64,000 nucleotides of DNA, from assembly GCA_039821555.1 (NCBI GenBank), contig JBCBNX010000002.1, positions 157,444-221,443 on the forward strand. The letters run 5' to 3'. The position numbers were made by a program, and so were the translations under genes. Shown in pieces: positions 9,086 to 18,043 of the stretch (its first letter is position 1; each line of letters begins with the position of its first letter). The notes under the pieces were generated by a model. It saw only the letters and a program-made list of their open reading frames with translations. It was not told the DNA's origin and did not search any database. This DNA comes from Bacteroidota bacterium (lineage in GTDB: Bacteria; Bacteroidota; Rhodothermia; Rhodothermales; Rubricoccaceae).

Positions 9086-10345
9086 TTACAGTTCGCGGAA
9101 CCAGTCGCCCATGCGGTTGGCGATGCGTCCGAAGAGCTTGTCGCCGTCGCTCGCGTGACCATCCCCAGAGGGCACGGGCGCGAAGTAGGATTGCTGATCC
9201 GCGTTGGTCTTGAGGCCGTAGAGCACGAGGCCGACGGCGGTGGAATACTGCGGGTCGGAGACCTCCTGCACGAGCCCGCCCGCGAGGCCAAGCGGCGTGC
9301 CGATGCGCGCCTCCATGTCGAGGATCTCGCTCGCGAGTTCGGCGGTGTGCGGGATGAGCGAGCCGCCGCCCGTGAGCACGACGCCCGAGGAGAGCCGCCG
9401 CGGGTAGTGCCGCTTCAGCTCGATGTCGACGATCTCGAGGATCTCTTCGAGGCGCGGCTGGATGATCTGCGCGAGCGTGCTCTTGAGGATCGCCTTGGCC
9501 GGACGGCCGCCGATGCCGGGGATCGTGATCTCGTCGTCGAAGTCGACGCGGTCCACGACGGCGACGCCGTGGTCGCGCTTGAGCGCCTCGGCCTGGTCGC
9601 GGAGGATGCCGAGGCCCTTGTGGAGGTCGTCGGTGACCTTGTTGCCCGCGATGGCAACGACGGCGGTGTGCCGGATCGTGGTGTCCTCGAACACGGCGAT
9701 GTCGGTCGTGCCACCGCCGATGTCCACGAGTGCCACGCCGACCTCCTTCTCGTCGTCGTGCAGCACGGCGTAGGACGACGCGAGCGGTTCGAGGACGATG
9801 TCAGTGACCTCGTAGCCCGCCTTCTCGATGCAACGGTAGATGTTCTTCGCGGCAGTGACGAGGCCGGAGATGATGTGCACCTTCGCCTCGACGCGCACGC
9901 CGGACATGCCGACGGGGTCGATCACGCCGTCCTGGCCGTCCACCACGTACTCCTGCGGGATGACGTGGAGAATCTTGCGATCCGCGGGGATGGAGACGTT
10001 GCGGGCGTCGTCGAGCAGCCGGTCGATGTCGGCCTGGGTGATCTCGCCATCGCCCGAGGCCGTCGTGATGATGCTCTTGCCCTGGAAGCTCTGGATGTGG
10101 TCGCCTGCGATGCCGACGAGCACGCTGCGGACCTCGACGCCCGCCATGCGCTCGGCGTCCTGCACGGCCTGCTGCACGGCCGCGACGGTCTTGTCGATGT
10201 TGACGACGACGCCCCGGTTGAGGCCGTCGGAGGGCGCCCAGCCGACGCCGAGGATGTTGATGCGGTCGTGCGCGTCGGCGCTCGCCACGAGGGCGACCAC
10301 CTTGGTGGTGCCGATGTCGACGCCGACGACGATGCGTTCGTTCAT
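9086..10345 (-). CDS. ftsA: Cell division protein FtsA
   Basis: FtsA, 419 residues, an actin-fold ATPase that anchors FtsZ filaments to the membrane and links them to later divisome proteins. The phosphate-1 motif VGVDIGTTKVVALV is at the N-terminus, the phosphate-2 region VDIGGGTTDIAVF in the middle and an adenosine motif (LTGGGS) further on. The last residues (RIANRMGDWFREL) can form the amphipathic membrane-targeting helix. It sits between ftsQ (39 bp upstream) and ftsZ, the standard order. Confidence 0.97.
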   Translation of the reverse strand: MNERIVVGVDIGTTKVVALVASADAHDRINILGVGWAPSDGLNRGVVVNIDKTVAAVQQAVQDAERMAGVEVRSVLVGIAGDHIQSFQGKSIITTASGDGEITQADIDRLLDDARNVSIPADRKILHVIPQEYVVDGQDGVIDPVGMSGVRVEAKVHIISGLVTAAKNIYRCIEKAGYEVTDIVLEPLASSYAVLHDDEKEVGVALVDIGGGTTDIAVFEDTTIRHTAVVAIAGNKVTDDLHKGLGILRDQAEALKRDHGVAVVDRVDFDDEITIPGIGGRPAKAILKSTLAQIIQPRLEEILEIVDIELKRHYPRRLSSGVVLTGGGSLIPHTAELASEILDMEARIGTPLGLAGGLVQEVSDPQYSTAVGLVLYGLKTNADQQSYFAPVPSGDGHASDGDKLFGRIANRMGDWFREL

Positions 10346-10384
10346 GGTAGGGAGGGCTGTGGGGCCTGTGCTCCAGCGGGAGGG

Positions 10385-11209
10385 CTAGTCGCGGTCGGCC
10401 TCGCGTGTGATGATCTGGCCGTCGTAGCGGAGGTCTACGCTCCGGAAGACGGTGTGCGGTTGAGTCAGGACGGCCTGCTCCCAGAAGGCGCGGAGCGTCT
10501 GGAAGGTGGCTGCGTCGGGTTCCGTGCCGAGGGTCACGGTGAGGGCACCGCTCGCGCCCGTGGGCGGCGTGCGCAGGCGGTAGGTCCCGTCCGCCCGGCG
10601 CTCGACCTCGGAGACGAGCGCGTCGGTGGCGGGCGGTAGGGTGGGCAGCGCGGCGAGCAGGCCACGGAGCGCGGCGTCCTCGACGGGCTGCGTCGGGTGG
10701 GATTCGGGAAGGCGACCGCGCAGGAGCGGCAGGTCGTAGCGGACAGCTGTCTCGTTCGTCGTAGGGACGAGCGGCATGGCGTAGCCGTGGGCGTCGTAGT
10801 AGCGCGCCGGGCGTCCGGCCGCGTCGAGCGCGAGGGCGACGGGGACGCGCTCGGTCACGCGGACAGATAGGGTGCCCGTCGCGCCACGGCGGACGGTCGC
10901 TTCGGCGACCCATGGATGACGCGCGGCGCGGTCGGCGAGGATCGCTGGGTCGAGCGCAAAGAGCAGCGTGTCGGAGGCAGGCACGCCGCTGTCGGCGGCG
11001 AGGCCGATGAGGCGCAGCACTTCGGCGGGCGCAGCGTGACGGGTCCCCTCGACGGCGACCGTCTCCAGCGGCAGTGTCGCGCGCCAGCGCCAGCCGAGCA
11101 CCGAGAGCGCTGCCACGACAGCGAGCACGAGCATCGTGACGACACGGCGTACCGCACGACGACGGGCGGCCTGCTTCTGGCGTTGCTGTTTTGTTAGTCG
11201 TTTAGCCAT
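10385..11209 (-). CDS. ftsQ: Cell division protein FtsQ/DivIB
   Basis: A 274-residue bitopic protein. A very basic cytoplasmic N-terminus (MAKRLTKQQRQKQ) precedes one membrane segment (residues about 23-42) and a periplasmic part that opens with a POTRA-like region (VEGTRHAAPAEVLRLIG). This is the FtsQ layout; it scaffolds the FtsB/FtsL complex. The ATG at 11209 overlaps the murC stop by 8 bp; a GTG two codons earlier (11215) is an alternative. The position between murC and ftsA supports the name more than sequence identity, since FtsQ diverges quickly. Confidence 0.9.
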   Translation of the reverse strand: MAKRLTKQQRQKQAARRRAVRRVVTMLVLAVVAALSVLGWRWRATLPLETVAVEGTRHAAPAEVLRLIGLAADSGVPASDTLLFALDPAILADRAARHPWVAEATVRRGATGTLSVRVTERVPVALALDAAGRPARYYDAHGYAMPLVPTTNETAVRYDLPLLRGRLPESHPTQPVEDAALRGLLAALPTLPPATDALVSEVERRADGTYRLRTPPTGASGALTVTLGTEPDAATFQTLRAFWEQAVLTQPHTVFRSVDLRYDGQIITREADRD

Positions 11210-12644
11210 CGGCACCCTCCGCCGCAGCGCTTTCGAGATGCTGGAGGTACTGCTCGCCGTAGCGCCACACGTCGCCCGCGCCCATTGTGAGCACGAGGTC
11301 GCCCGGCTCGGTGAGGCTTGCGAGGTAGTCGGGCAGGTTCTTCTTATCCTGGACGAAGTGCACCTGGCGATGCCCGTAGCGCCGCGCGAGGTCGGCGAGC
11401 GTCTGCCCGGTCACGCCTTCGATGGGCTGCTCGCGCGCGCCGAAGATGTCGGTCAGCACGAGGACGTCGGTGTTGAAGAAGGCGCGGGCGAAATCGTCCT
11501 GGAAGTCGCGCGTCCGGGAGTAGAGGTGCGGCTGGAAGACGGTCACGATGCGGTGGCCCGGCCAGCCTCCGGCGACCGCTTCGAGCGTGGCGCGCACCTC
11601 GGTCGGGTGGTGGGCGTAGTCGTCCATCACGAGGATGTCGCGAGCCTCGCCCTTCATCTCGAAGCGGCGGCGCACGCCCGCGTAGTTGGCCAGCCCGGCC
11701 GCGATCTTGTCGAAGTCGATATCGAGTTCGAGCCCGACGGCGACGGCGGCGAGCGCGTTGCGGACGTTGTGGAGCCCGGCGGCCTTCAGGTGCACCTCGC
11801 CGAGGAGGTCGCCGCGATGGACGACGCGGAAGCGGGTCGTGGGGCCGTCCTGCACGACACCCTCGGCGCGAATCGCAGCCTGGCGGCTCGTGCCGTAGGT
11901 CACGATCCGGCGCTGGATCTGGTTGAGCACGTCGCTCACGCCCGTGTCGTCAAGGCAGACGATGGCCGCGCCGAAGAACGGAACAGAGTTGGCATACTGC
12001 ACGAACGCGCCCTGGATGTCGGCCTCGTCGGCGTAGGTATCGAGGTGGTCGATCTCGACGTTGGTGACAACGGCCAGCACCGGCGTAAGGCGCAGGAACG
12101 TGCGGTCATACTCGTCGGCCTCGATCACGATCAGGTCGCCCTCACCCGAGACGGCGTTGGACTCGAACGAATCGACCTTGCCGCCGACGATGATCGTCGG
12201 GTCGAAGTCGCCCTCGCGCACCACGAGGCCCACCATCGTGGTGGTCGTCGTCTTGCCGTGCGTGCCCGCGATGCCGACGCCGTACTTCATGCGCATCAGC
12301 TCGCCCAGCATCTCGGCACGGCGGATGCGCGGGATGCGGCGGCGCTTCGCCTCCACCGTCTCGGGGTTGTCGTCGGCCCTGACCGCGGACGAGTGCACGA
12401 CCACATCGGCGCCTTCGACGTTCTCCGGCGCATGGCCTTCGTAGATGGTCGCGCCGAGCGACGCGAGCCGCTCCGTGGTGTCGCTCAGGCGGAGGTCGGA
12501 CCCGCTCACGCGGTAGCCGCGCGCGAGCAGCACCTCGGCGATCGACGACATGCCGATCCCGCCGATGCCGACCATGTGGACGCGGCGGATCGGGCCAAGC
12601 ATTGCCTGCCGACGCGGGGCCGCTTTTTGAGGCGTCTGACTCAT
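11202..12644 (-). CDS. murC: UDP-N-acetylmuramate--L-alanine ligase
   Basis: MurC, 480 residues, adds L-alanine to UDP-MurNAc, the first step of stem-peptide assembly in the cytosol. The N-terminal Rossmann region reads VHMVGIGGIGMS, and the ATP-binding P-loop GTHGKTTTTT lies at 127-136. The central H/N motifs and the C-terminal VMDDYAHHPTEV segment are typical of MurC. Its 3' end overlaps ftsQ. It is separated from murG by an unusual 166-bp spacer holding a long palindrome. Confidence 0.97.
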   Translation of the reverse strand: MSQTPQKAAPRRQAMLGPIRRVHMVGIGGIGMSSIAEVLLARGYRVSGSDLRLSDTTERLASLGATIYEGHAPENVEGADVVVHSSAVRADDNPETVEAKRRRIPRIRRAEMLGELMRMKYGVGIAGTHGKTTTTTMVGLVVREGDFDPTIIVGGKVDSFESNAVSGEGDLIVIEADEYDRTFLRLTPVLAVVTNVEIDHLDTYADEADIQGAFVQYANSVPFFGAAIVCLDDTGVSDVLNQIQRRIVTYGTSRQAAIRAEGVVQDGPTTRFRVVHRGDLLGEVHLKAAGLHNVRNALAAVAVGLELDIDFDKIAAGLANYAGVRRRFEMKGEARDILVMDDYAHHPTEVRATLEAVAGGWPGHRIVTVFQPHLYSRTRDFQDDFARAFFNTDVLVLTDIFGAREQPIEGVTGQTLADLARRYGHRQVHFVQDKKNLPDYLASLTEPGDLVLTMGAGDVWRYGEQYLQHLESAAAEGADG

Positions 12645-12668
12645 GCGAGCACCTCTTCGGCTGGGGCC

Positions 12669-12775
12669 GCTCCCCCCGTTCTCGTCGTCTCCCTTCGGTC
12701 GCTCCTCGAACTGTCCCCCTCATGCATGAGGGGGACAGCTTTCCGACCCTTCAGGGGGAGGGAAGCGGGGGGAGC
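12669..12775. repeat. 107-bp quasi-palindromic hairpin element between murG and murC
   Basis: Outer arms GCTCCCCCCG (12669-12678) and CGGGGGGAGC (12766-12775) are exact complements. The centre (12711-12738) is a perfect 28-bp palindrome: CTGTCCCCCTCATG followed by its own reverse complement. The intervening parts are partly complementary. It lies in an otherwise tightly packed operon. The structure resembles a small non-autonomous (MITE-like) or REP-like element; no target-site duplication was resolved. Confidence 0.75.
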
Positions 12776-12810
12776 CGCAGCGGCACGAGGCATCATCGGA
12801 AGCAGTGTCG

Positions 12811-13989
12811 TCATGCCGTCGCCCCCTGAGTCTGTGCGCCGTTGATCGTGTGCCCAGCAAGGGCGAGCACGGCGCGAGCGATGTCGTCGGCGGCATCGGG
12901 GCGGGCGAGCGAGCGGACGGCGGCGGCCATCGCGGCGCGGGCGGTGTCGTCGAGGAGCAGCGTGCGAACGTGGTTGAGGAGGTCGGCCTGCAACTGCGGC
13001 TCGGGGAGCAGCACGGCCGCGTTCTCGTCGGCGAGGGCTTTGGCGTTCTTCGTCTGGTGGTCGGCCGTCACGTTCGGCGACGGGACAAGGATGCTCGGCG
13101 TGCCCGTGAGCGCGAGTTCGGAGCAGGTGATGGCACCCGCGCGGCAGACGGCGAGGTCGGCCGCGGCGTAGGCGTAGTCCATCCGGTCGAGGTACTGCAT
13201 CAGCCGCAGGCGTGGGTGCGTAGGGATGCGCGCGTGCAGGTCAGCGAAGTAGCGCTTGCCGGTCTGCCAGATCACATGCACCTTCTCGTCAAGGTCGAGG
13301 AGCGCGGTGAGGTGCTGTTCGAGCGCGGCGTTGAGCGCACCCGCCCCGAGCGAACCGCCCATCACGAGCAGCACGCTCGCGTCGGCGGGCCCCTCTCCAG
13401 TGTGAAAGCCGAAGTGGTCGAGCGCCGCGGCGCGGTCGGCCTCGGCCAGCTCAGCACGGACCGGGTTGCCGCTTACCGTCACGTCGGCCTTCGGGAAATA
13501 GGGACGCGCCGCCTCGAAGGCGGCGAACACCTGGGCAGCACGCGGGGCGAGCAGCTTATTGGCGGCTCCGGCGTAGGCGTTCTGCTCCTGGATCACCGTC
13601 GGGCGGCGCTGCATCTGCGCGGCAGCCAGGACCGGCCCGGTGACGTAGCCGCCGGTACCCACCACCACGTCGGGGTCGAAGCCCTTCACGATGCGCCAGC
13701 TCTCGCGGAAGCCGTGCATGAGCTTGAACGGGAACGCGAGCAGCTTCGGCGAGAGCCCGCGCGGGAAGCCGATCACCGTCACACCGTGGATCGGGTAGCC
13801 CGCCTTCGGGACGGCCTCCCACTCCATCCGCTCGCGCGTGCCAGCGAACGCAATCGCGATCTCGGGCACGAGCCGCCGCAGCGCATCGGCAATCGCGATG
13901 GCCGGGTAGACGTGCCCACCCGTGCCGCCGCATGCGAAGAGCACGCGCGGCGCGTCGATGGTGCGCTGGATGAGGTCGTGCATCGTCAT
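12811..13989 (-). CDS. murG: UDP-GlcNAc:lipid I GlcNAc transferase (lipid II synthase)
   Basis: MurG, 392 residues, a GT-B glycosyltransferase (family GT28) at the inner face of the membrane that adds GlcNAc to lipid I. The N-terminal glycine-rich loop CGGTGGHVYPA is at 20-30 and the second donor-side loop GGSLGAGALN is near the middle. The membrane-associating hydrophobic patch of the N-domain is present. ATG 13989 overlaps the ftsW stop (4 bp); a second ATG two codons on (13983) is an alternative. Confidence 0.97.
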   Translation of the reverse strand: MTMHDLIQRTIDAPRVLFACGGTGGHVYPAIAIADALRRLVPEIAIAFAGTRERMEWEAVPKAGYPIHGVTVIGFPRGLSPKLLAFPFKLMHGFRESWRIVKGFDPDVVVGTGGYVTGPVLAAAQMQRRPTVIQEQNAYAGAANKLLAPRAAQVFAAFEAARPYFPKADVTVSGNPVRAELAEADRAAALDHFGFHTGEGPADASVLLVMGGSLGAGALNAALEQHLTALLDLDEKVHVIWQTGKRYFADLHARIPTHPRLRLMQYLDRMDYAYAAADLAVCRAGAITCSELALTGTPSILVPSPNVTADHQTKNAKALADENAAVLLPEPQLQADLLNHVRTLLLDDTARAAMAAAVRSLARPDAADDIARAVLALAGHTINGAQTQGATA

Positions 13990-15281
13990 CGGCTCCCTCT
14001 GCGCTTAGCGAGCGATGCCCTCGCGGTGGTTCCCCCAGGAGTTCCAACAGAGTGCCGCGCGACGTTGAGGAGGATGCCCACCATCAGGCCGGTCGCCACG
14101 GTCGACGAGCCGCCGTACGACACGAACGGCATCGGCAGACCCGTGACAGGGAGCAGCCCGCTCGCCACGCCCGCGTTGACGAAGCCATAGAGCACGAGCG
14201 CCGTCGTCAGACCGGCGGCGAGAAAGAGCCCAAACGGGTCCGGCGCGCCTCGGGCAATGCGCAGGAAGCCGCGGAAGAGCAGCGCGAAGAAGAGCGCTAG
14301 CAGCACGGTCGCGCCGAGCAAGCCATACTCCTCGGCGATGATGGCAAAGATGAAGTCGTTGTACGGCGCGGGGAGGAAGTCGCGCTGGACACTCTTGCCA
14401 GGGCCGACGCCGGTGAGCCCGCCCACGGCCACGGCGATGCGCGCCTGCCGCGCCTGGTAGCCTTCGGCCTGGTCGTCGAAGACCTCGGCCTCCTCCGTGT
14501 TCGAGAACATCTTGACGCCCGTCCACGCCTCCAGCCGCTTCGCCCGCTCCGGCGACGACGCCAGAAACGCGAACGCGAGCACGAGCACCAGCGCGCCGGT
14601 CCCGCTGAGGTGCAGCAGCCGCACGCGTCCGATCAGACACATCGCGCCGACCGCGCAGAACACGATGAGCGCCGTTGAGAGGTCTTCCATCCCGATGAGC
14701 GCGAGCGTGAGGCCGATCCACAGCACGAGCGGCACGTAGGCACGCGCGAAGTCCTGGATGTAGGCCTGCTTTTGGGCCAGCAGCTTCGCGATGTGCAGGA
14801 TGAGCGCCACCTTCGCGAGGTCAGACGGCTGCACGGACACGCCCGCGAAGTCGAGCCAGCGCTGCGCCCCGCCCGACGCCTCGCCCGCGATCTGCACCGC
14901 CACGAGCAGCCCAATCGCCACGACGAGAAACGCCAGCGAGCCTTTGGCCAGCCACCGGTAGTCGATCATCGACGCGACGCCCATCACGACCAGCGCCGCA
15001 CCCACGCGCAGCAACTGCCGGAACAGGAACGCATCGGCGGCCCCGCCCATCTTCGTCTCCACGAGATAGGCGCTCGCGCTGAACACCGTGAACACGCTCG
15101 TCGCCGCCAGCGCGAACACGGTCAGCAGGAACCAGCGGTCGGTCCGCCGGGCCAGCGTGTGTTGGATGCTATGGGAGAGGGAGGAGAGCAACGAAGGAGG
15201 CTGTGTTGCGGTGTTGCGGTGTTGCGGTGTTGCGGTGAGTTTAGTTGGCGGCTTCGGCAGCATGCGAGGCGGCTTTCTCAT
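13986..15281 (-). CDS. ftsW: Septal peptidoglycan polymerase FtsW (SEDS family)
   Basis: A SEDS-family membrane glycosyltransferase of about 430 residues with around ten membrane segments. It carries the conserved LPVTGLPMPFVSYGGSS near the C-terminus and PSDLAK in the extracellular region. FtsW polymerises lipid II at the septum together with FtsI. Its place between murD and murG makes FtsW more likely than RodA. The start is uncertain: ATG 15281 (or GTG 15284) would translate part of a simple repeat into TATPQHRNTATQPP. A TTG at 15191, just before LLSSLSHSI, would give a more normal N-terminus. The stop overlaps murG by 4 bp. Confidence 0.93.
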   Translation of the reverse strand: MRKPPRMLPKPPTKLTATPQHRNTATQPPSLLSSLSHSIQHTLARRTDRWFLLTVFALAATSVFTVFSASAYLVETKMGGAADAFLFRQLLRVGAALVVMGVASMIDYRWLAKGSLAFLVVAIGLLVAVQIAGEASGGAQRWLDFAGVSVQPSDLAKVALILHIAKLLAQKQAYIQDFARAYVPLVLWIGLTLALIGMEDLSTALIVFCAVGAMCLIGRVRLLHLSGTGALVLVLAFAFLASSPERAKRLEAWTGVKMFSNTEEAEVFDDQAEGYQARQARIAVAVGGLTGVGPGKSVQRDFLPAPYNDFIFAIIAEEYGLLGATVLLALFFALLFRGFLRIARGAPDPFGLFLAAGLTTALVLYGFVNAGVASGLLPVTGLPMPFVSYGGSSTVATGLMVGILLNVARHSVGTPGGTTARASLAKRRGSR

Positions 15282-15320
15282 CACCGCAACACCGCGTCAC
15301 TGCCGCACCGCCTCACTCAT
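15206..15320. repeat. TTGCGGTG octamer tandem repeat with facing inverted arm
   Basis: Four perfect TTGCGGTG copies fill 15206-15237. The facing arm (about 15280-15320) reads ACCGCAACACCGCG and CCGCACCGCCTCAC. The element spans the murD stop codon (15317-15319) and the apparent 5' end of ftsW. It is one of five related loci in this window. Confidence 0.75.
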
Positions 15321-16861
15321 AGCGAGTGGACGAGGCGTTTGAAGTCGTCGCCGCGCTCCTCGTAGTTGGCGTACATGTCGAAGGAGGCGCAGGCCGGGCT
15401 GAGGAGGACCACGTCGCTGGGGTCGGCGAGGAGGCGGGCGTACTGGACGGCCTCCTCCATCGTGTAGGCGCGCGCGCTCGTGTCGGCGAGGTCGCCCAGT
15501 TCCAGCAGCACCTTGTCGCCACTCTCGCCCAGTCCGATGACGGCCTTGACACGCTCCTTCACGAGCGCCTTGATCGGCTCGTAGTCGTTGCCCTTGTCGC
15601 GCCCGCCCGCGATCAGCACGATGGGCTCGGAGAAGCTTTCGAGCGCGTACCAGACCGCGTTTACGTTCGTCGCCTTGGAGTCGTTGACGAAGCGCACGCC
15701 GCCGACCGACCGGACCGTCTCCAGCCGGTGCGGGACGCCCTCGAACGACATGAGGCTCTCGCGGATCACGTCCGAGCGGATCTCGATGGCGCGCGCCGTG
15801 ATGGCGGCGGCCAAGGAGTTGTAGAGGTTGTGGCGGCCCCTAAGGGCGAGATCGCGCGTGTCCATAAGAACGGTGTCCGTGAGAACGGAGTCGGTGGGCG
15901 AGGAGGGGTGAGGCGGGGTGCTGGAGTCGGTCGGCTGTGCGGCGGCGTTTGAAGCAGGGGCGTCGGTTGGCAGGCGGAGGACGATCTGGTCGTCGCGGAC
16001 GAAGGCGCCGCGCGGCACCTCGGCGTCGATGCTGAAGGCGTAGGGCGTCATGCCTTGTTCTGCGGCAATGCGCAGGGCGTGGTCGCGGACGAGGGCGTCG
16101 TCGTGGTTGTAGATGAGCCAGTCGCCGGGCTGCTGGCTCTCGAAGAGCCGGAGCTTGGCGGCGACGTAGCGCTCGTAGCTGTGCTGGTAGCGATTGAGGT
16201 GGTCGGGCGTGACGTTGAGCAGCACGGCCGCCTTCGGGCGGAACGTGGCGACGTGGTCGAGCTGGAAGCTGGAGACTTCGAGGACGTAGGTAGTCTCGGC
16301 GCCGTCGCCCTCCCCGTTCATGGACGCGAGCACGGCGTCGGCGAAGGCGCGGCCGATGTTGCCCGCGATGGCGACCCGGCGGCCCGAGGGCGCAGCGTCG
16401 TTCTGGGCGATACTCTGCTGGGCGATACTCTGCTGGACGATGAAGCCCAGAAGACTGGTGGTGGTCGTCTTGCCGTTCGTCCCGGTGATCGCGGCGATAG
16501 GGCCGTTCGCGAACCACGAGGCGGCCTCGACTTCGGAATAGACCGGCAGGTCCTGCTTCAGCGCCTCCTGGATGAGCGGGGCCTCGGTCGGCACGCCCGG
16601 CGAGACCACGAAAAAGTCGGCGTTGATAGCGCGCGCAGTGTGGCCGTCGTCCTCGTAGGCGATGCCTCGCGCGGTGAGATCGGCCGCGACGGCTTCGGGC
16701 AGCATGCCCTGCTCCGTAAGGAACACGTCCGCGCCCTTCGCCGCGAACAGCTTCGCCGCGGCCAGCCCGCTCCGCGCCGCGCCGATGACCGTAACCCGAC
16801 GGCCTCCAACGTCGGCTCCCGGACCCGCGACCCACGACTCTCGACCGAGGAGATCACTCAT
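15317..16861 (-). CDS. murD: UDP-MurNAc-L-alanine--D-glutamate ligase
   Basis: MurD, 514 residues, adds D-Glu to UDP-MurNAc-Ala. The N-terminal Rossmann region (VTVIGAARSGLAAAK) and P-loop GTNGKT at 127-132 are clear, as is the C-terminal SPACASFDMYANYEERG motif. It is longer than the usual 440-450 residues because of two low-complexity inserts: QQSIAQQSIAQ at 143-153, made by a 15-bp tandem duplication (near 16405-16434), and a Ser/Pro/Thr-rich loop around 320-345 whose TDSVLTDTVLMDT also comes from a 15-bp duplication (near 15858-15887). ATG 16861 overlaps the mraY stop. Confidence 0.96.
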   Translation of the reverse strand: MSDLLGRESWVAGPGADVGGRRVTVIGAARSGLAAAKLFAAKGADVFLTEQGMLPEAVAADLTARGIAYEDDGHTARAINADFFVVSPGVPTEAPLIQEALKQDLPVYSEVEAASWFANGPIAAITGTNGKTTTTSLLGFIVQQSIAQQSIAQNDAAPSGRRVAIAGNIGRAFADAVLASMNGEGDGAETTYVLEVSSFQLDHVATFRPKAAVLLNVTPDHLNRYQHSYERYVAAKLRLFESQQPGDWLIYNHDDALVRDHALRIAAEQGMTPYAFSIDAEVPRGAFVRDDQIVLRLPTDAPASNAAAQPTDSSTPPHPSSPTDSVLTDTVLMDTRDLALRGRHNLYNSLAAAITARAIEIRSDVIRESLMSFEGVPHRLETVRSVGGVRFVNDSKATNVNAVWYALESFSEPIVLIAGGRDKGNDYEPIKALVKERVKAVIGLGESGDKVLLELGDLADTSARAYTMEEAVQYARLLADPSDVVLLSPACASFDMYANYEERGDDFKRLVHSL

Positions 16862-18027
16862 TGGAGCCTCAGCGTCAGGAAGGTCACGATCACCAGAATC
16901 GCGGTCACGATCCAGAAGCGGATCACGATCTTCGATTCGTGGATGCCCATTGCCTCATAGTGGTGGTGGAGCGGGGCCATCCGGAAGATGCGTTTGCCCT
17001 CGCCGGTGCGCTTCTTTGTCCACTTGAAGTAGCTCGTCTGGAGGATCACGCTGAGCGTCTCCAGGAAGAAGATGCCGCAGAGGATCGGCAGCAGCAGCTC
17101 CTTGCGGATCATAATCGCCATTGCGCCGATGGCCGCGCCGAGCGCCAGGCTCCCGGTGTCGCCCATGAAGACCTGCGCCGGGTGGCTGTTGTACCACAAG
17201 AACCCGAAGCAGGCGGCGGTCACGGCAGCCGCGAAGATGGTCAATTCGCCTGAGCCTGGCAGAAAGATCTCGTTGAGGAAGTCGGCGAGGAGCGCATTGC
17301 CCGAGATGTAGCAGAGGACGACGAGCCCGGCGGCGACGAAGGCGCTCGTCCCGGCGGCGAGGCCGTCGAGGCCGTCCGTGAGGTTGACCGCGTTGGAGAC
17401 GCCCGTGAGGATAAAGGTCACGACGACGATGTAGATCGCCCAGCCCACGTCGATGCCCCACCCTAGCGAATTGAGCAGCGGCGAAAGGACGTCGTAGTCG
17501 ATCACGCCGTTGGCGACGAGCGGGAGGCTCGTCATCGACCCGAACTCGGCGGTGTCGGGGTGGAAGTAGAGCGTCGTCCCGAGCACCGCGCCGAAGGTGA
17601 CCTGGGCGATGAGCTTGGCCTTCTCCGAGAGCCCGTCCTTGTTCTTCTTGATCGTCTTGATGTAGTCGTCGGCAAAGCCGAGCGCGCCCATCCATCCGGT
17701 CCCGAAGAGCGCGAGCAGGACATAAACGTTGGTGAGGTCGCCCCAGAGCAGCACCGCCGAGAAGAGCGCGAGCAGGATGATGGTCCCGCCCATCGTCGGC
17801 GTTCCGGCTTTGTGGGCGTGGCTCACGACACCGGCGTCTTCACCCGTCCGTACGGTCTCGCCGAGTTGCCTACGGCGTAGCAGCCGGATGATCCGCTTCC
17901 CAGCAAACAGCGCGACGAGGAGCGCCGTCACCGCCGCGAGCGTCGCGCGGACGGTGATGAACTGGACCGCCTGGAAGCCTGGAGGCTGGTAGGCGGCTTC
18001 GAGCCATTCGAACAGAGCGTAGAGCAT
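16858..18027 (-). CDS. mraY: Phospho-N-acetylmuramoyl-pentapeptide transferase
   Basis: MraY, 389 residues from ATG 18027, moves phospho-MurNAc-pentapeptide onto undecaprenyl phosphate, giving lipid I. About ten membrane segments are visible. Signature motifs are present: KAGTPTMGG near the N-terminus, a GFADDYIK Asp pair, NAVNLTDGLDGLA and the late HHHYE. The frame is open to 18081 but that would overlap murE by 37 bp; 18027 leaves a 16-bp gap and begins at the first membrane helix. The stop overlaps the murD ATG. Confidence 0.96.
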   Translation of the reverse strand: MLYALFEWLEAAYQPPGFQAVQFITVRATLAAVTALLVALFAGKRIIRLLRRRQLGETVRTGEDAGVVSHAHKAGTPTMGGTIILLALFSAVLLWGDLTNVYVLLALFGTGWMGALGFADDYIKTIKKNKDGLSEKAKLIAQVTFGAVLGTTLYFHPDTAEFGSMTSLPLVANGVIDYDVLSPLLNSLGWGIDVGWAIYIVVVTFILTGVSNAVNLTDGLDGLAAGTSAFVAAGLVVLCYISGNALLADFLNEIFLPGSGELTIFAAAVTAACFGFLWYNSHPAQVFMGDTGSLALGAAIGAMAIMIRKELLLPILCGIFFLETLSVILQTSYFKWTKKRTGEGKRIFRMAPLHHHYEAMGIHESKIVIRFWIVTAILVIVTFLTLRLQ

Positions 18028-18043
18028 GACGAGGAAGGGTGAG

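Noticed and set aside
12669..12775. Insertion sequence between murC and murG
   Set aside because: Too short for a transposase and no transposase gene is in the window; kept only as a hairpin repeat.
15191..15284. Repeat-encoded residues as a real N-terminus of FtsW
   Set aside because: TATPQHRNTATQPP is a translation of the octamer repeat found in spacers elsewhere; a later start is more likely, though not proven.
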